8,596 nucleotides of DNA, taken from positions 1 through 8,596 of the forward strand of contig SLJS01000085.1 of the NCBI GenBank assembly GCA_007135015.1. Reading direction: 5' to 3'. The notes below the pieces were generated by a model, which saw nothing but the letters and a program-made list of their open reading frames with translations, was not told the DNA's origin and did no database searches. Below, piece by piece: positions 6,731 through 8,596 of this stretch. Origin of the DNA: Alcanivorax sp. GTDB lineage: Bacteria; Pseudomonadota; Gammaproteobacteria; Pseudomonadales; Alcanivoracaceae. The position numbers and the translations under genes are program-made. Every line of letters begins with the position of its first letter. Within the stretch, counting starts at the first letter, position 1.

Positions 6731-8320
6731 ATGCACGATTATATCATCGCAGGAGGCGGGTCGGCAGGCGCGGTGCTTGCCAATCGCCTGTCCGCGGATT
6801 CGGGTTGCCGGGTGCTGCTTCTCGAGGCCGGCCCCAGGGACTGGAATCCCTTCATTCACATGCCGGCGGGCGTCGGGGAACTGCTCAAGCGCAAGTGGAC
6901 CAACTGGTATTTCGAAACGGCTCCCGAACCCCACATGAACAATCGCCGCATGTACTGGCCCCGGGGCCGCGTGCTCGGGGGCTCCAGCGCCATGAACGGA
7001 ATGATCTATATCCGCGGCCACCGCAACGACTACGACCGCTGGGCTGCCTTGCCGGGCTGTGAGGGCTGGGACTACGATTCCGTGCTGCCCTGGTTCCGCA
7101 AGTCCGAGGGCTATACCGGGCCGGAAAGCCCCTATCACGGACGGGAAGGGGAAATGGGGGTGTCCATTCCCGACTGCGGCCTTGAGCTGTTCGATGTGTT
7201 TCTCGAGGGCGCGCAGCAGGCCGGGCTGCCGCGCACGGACGATTTCAACGGTGAGCAACAGGAAGGAGCCGGTTCCTACCAGGTGACCATTCGCGACGGG
7301 GTCCGGCAGAGTACCGCGCGCTGCTTTCTGCCGCCGGAGGTTCGCAAGCGTGCGAATCTGGACATTCTCACCGGCGCTCATGTGACCTCTCTGGTCCGGG
7401 AAGGCAACCGGGTGACGGGCGTGGAAGTACTCTGGCGGGGCCGGCGGGCGCAGTATCATGCGGCTCGCGAAGTGCTGCTCTGCGCCGGAGCCGTGCAGTC
7501 GCCGCAGATCCTGATGCTTTCCGGCATTGGCGATCCGGCGGAGCTGGAGGAACACGGCATTGCCGTGAATCACGCATTGCCCGGTGTGGGCAAGAACCTC
7601 CAGGATCACCTGGATGTGAGCGTGCAGTATCACTGTAGCCAGCCGGTCACGCTCTACAGCGAGGCGCGTCCCGTGCGTGCCATGTCCAACCTGATCCGGT
7701 ATCTGCTGACTCACAAGGGAATGGGCACCACCAATGGCCTGGAGGCCGGTGCCTTTGTCCGCACCTCGCAGGCGGGCGAGGAACCCGATGTCCAGATGCA
7801 CTTCATTCCGTCGTTCATGATCGACCACAACCGCGAGGAAGGCCCGGGGCACGGCTTCATGCTCCACGCCTGCCAGGTGCGGCCGGAAAGCCGCGGCGAG
7901 ATCGGACTCTGGTCGGCGAATCCGCTTGATCCGCCGCGCATACAGCCACGTTATCTCAGCTGCGAAAAGGACCTGAAGGTTACCCTGGAAGCGATCCGCC
8001 TGTGTCGCGAGATCTTCCGCCAGAAAGCCTTTGATCCCTATCGGGGCGAGGAGTACATGCCGGGCGCGGCCGTGGATTCGGAGGAAGAGCTGGCACAATG
8101 GGTGCGTCAGTACGGAGAGACCATCTACCACCCGGTGGGTACTTGCCGGATGGGGGCTTCGCACGAGGAATCCTCCGTGGTGGACAACCACTGCCGGGTG
8201 CACGGGCTCGAGGGCCTGCGCGTGGTGGACGCTTCGGTGATTCCGGAGCTGCCCGGCGGCAATACGAATGCGCCCACGATCATGGTCGCCGAGCGCATTG
8301 CCGCCGAACTGCTCGACTGA
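6731..8320 (+). CDS. GMC-family FAD oxidoreductase, choline dehydrogenase-like
   Basis: A 529-residue flavoprotein that oxidises an alcohol to an aldehyde with FAD. The Rossmann motif GGGSAG (8-13) and the ribose-binding Glu32 (LLLEAG) are at the N-terminus. GMC signature 1 (GRVLGGSSAMNGMIYIRG, 79-96) and signature 2 (GAVQSPQILMLSGIG, 253-267) are intact. The catalytic His467 (YHPVGTCRMG) and the Asn in GGNTNAPT (Asn513 by alignment memory) are present. EPHMNNRRM, PRTDDFNGEQQEG, GVGKNLQDHLD and HGLEGLRVVDASVIPELPGGNTN closely follow E. coli BetA (556 residues), though alkanol dehydrogenases such as AlkJ share most of these. No betB, betI or transporter is adjacent, so betaine synthesis is not supported by context and the substrate is open. 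The start is ATG 6731, with GGGAGAG at 6721-6727 and the Rossmann fold beginning at residue 3; the frame's earlier ATG at 6590 would add 47 unrelated residues. No cofactor residue is missing. Confidence 0.93.
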   Translation: MHDYIIAGGGSAGAVLANRLSADSGCRVLLLEAGPRDWNPFIHMPAGVGELLKRKWTNWYFETAPEPHMNNRRMYWPRGRVLGGSSAMNGMIYIRGHRNDYDRWAALPGCEGWDYDSVLPWFRKSEGYTGPESPYHGREGEMGVSIPDCGLELFDVFLEGAQQAGLPRTDDFNGEQQEGAGSYQVTIRDGVRQSTARCFLPPEVRKRANLDILTGAHVTSLVREGNRVTGVEVLWRGRRAQYHAAREVLLCAGAVQSPQILMLSGIGDPAELEEHGIAVNHALPGVGKNLQDHLDVSVQYHCSQPVTLYSEARPVRAMSNLIRYLLTHKGMGTTNGLEAGAFVRTSQAGEEPDVQMHFIPSFMIDHNREEGPGHGFMLHACQVRPESRGEIGLWSANPLDPPRIQPRYLSCEKDLKVTLEAIRLCREIFRQKAFDPYRGEEYMPGAAVDSEEELAQWVRQYGETIYHPVGTCRMGASHEESSVVDNHCRVHGLEGLRVVDASVIPELPGGNTNAPTIMVAERIAAELLD

Positions 8321-8350
8321 CCGAAGGCTTGCACAGTGCGCCGCCTGGTT

Positions 8351-8589
8351 CGGATATTGCACCAAACCACTCCCATAACCGAAGGTAAGCGCGGTGATAC
8401 GGGTTTTTCAGAGGCTTCCGGCCGGACAGTTGATTGATACGATTACGTTTTCCATGCACTTCGCTTGGTCTGGCCGCCGTCAGGCGCACGTGCTCCTTCA
8501 ACCGTAGTCCCTGCTACGGTTTCAGTCGCGAGCACGCCTGACGACGACCATCCACGGCGCGAATTACATGCCATTTGGTGCAATATCCG
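8351..8589. mobile_element. 239-bp element with perfect 16-bp terminal inverted repeats (MITE-like candidate)
   Basis: CGGATATTGCACCAAA (8351-8366) is the exact reverse complement of bases 8574-8589. The right terminal repeat is separated by only 3 bases from a 118-nt imperfect palindrome (8453-8570), while the left one is followed by about 86 bases without symmetry. There is no transposase gene, and no obvious target-site duplication (left flank ends CTGGTT, right flank begins GGCTAGC). It lies 30 bases after the GMC stop codon. A non-autonomous mobile repeat is the best reading. Alternatives are the edge of a larger element cut by the window end, or a structured terminator-like or RNA element. 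Confidence 0.5.
8453..8570 (-). repeat. Nested 118-nt imperfect palindrome (long hairpin)
   Basis: Pairing layers from outside in: 8453-8464 with 8559-8570 (10 of 12), 8471-8484 with 8537-8550 (12 of 14), 8489-8495 with 8530-8536 (7 of 7, after a 4-base bulge at 8485-8488), and AACCGTAG (8500-8507) with CTACGGTT (8514-8521) closing a 6-base loop. In the 8471-8484 layer both mismatches are C-A on the plus strand, which become G-U wobbles in a minus-strand RNA, so a minus-strand transcript would fold better. There is no T-run on either side, arguing against a simple terminator. Confidence 0.75.
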
Positions 8590-8596
8590 GGCTAGC

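Noticed and set aside
6686..8365. A 559-codon open frame on the minus strand opposite the GMC gene
   Set aside because: It lies wholly antisense to a gene with intact family motifs and shows no domain pattern; its composition is typical of antisense frames in GC-rich DNA.
8280..8501. Minus-strand 73-codon frame across the terminal element
   Set aside because: It runs through the palindrome and the left terminal repeat into the GMC 3' end, so it is most likely a by-product of the repeat. No ribosome site was evident.
8453..8570. Integron attC site or rho-independent terminator
   Set aside because: The palindrome lacks recognisable GTTRRRY / RYYYAAC core boxes, and neither side has the T-run of an intrinsic terminator.

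Overview
The window is about 8.6 kb of GC-rich, densely coded bacterial chromosome. MlaA, a class-typical transaldolase, DusA, DUF4124-like and DUF2804/DUF4282 proteins together point to a gammaproteobacterium, possibly a halophilic or Chromatiales-type lineage. That placement is inference from gene content only. No rRNA, tRNA, CRISPR array or intact transposase gene was found.

Layout. (1) Bases 1-39 hold the last 12 codons and stop of an unidentified plus-strand gene. (2) A plus-strand pair follows: an extended DoxX-family membrane protein (256-912), with a structured leader, and an MlaA/VacJ-family protein (975-1769), preceded by its own consensus -10 box. This MlaA homologue has no cysteine, so it cannot be a conventional lipoprotein. 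(3) Bases 1770-2139 are non-coding and carry a 340-bp mirror-symmetric element built from two classes of 7-bp tandem repeats. (4) Five minus-strand genes run from 6565 down to 2140: a membrane-anchored DUF4124-like protein, a DUF2804 protein, a DUF4282-like two-helix membrane protein, dusA and a transaldolase. The middle three have overlapping ends (7 bp and 4 bp) and look like a translationally coupled operon with its own candidate promoter at 5920-5948. (5) A divergent plus-strand GMC flavoprotein of the choline dehydrogenase type occupies 6731-8320. (6) The last 276 bases are non-coding and dominated by a 239-bp structured element (8351-8589) with perfect 16-bp terminal inverted repeats and a 118-nt internal imperfect palindrome, resembling a MITE-like or other non-autonomous mobile repeat.

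How the genes work together. The set mixes envelope functions (DoxX, MlaA, two membrane proteins) with housekeeping enzymes (tRNA dihydrouridine synthesis, pentose-phosphate metabolism) and an alcohol/choline-type dehydrogenase. The window does not show a single pathway. The only tightly linked unit is DUF2804-DUF4282-dusA. The most unusual content is non-coding: the heptad-repeat element and the terminal palindromic element.
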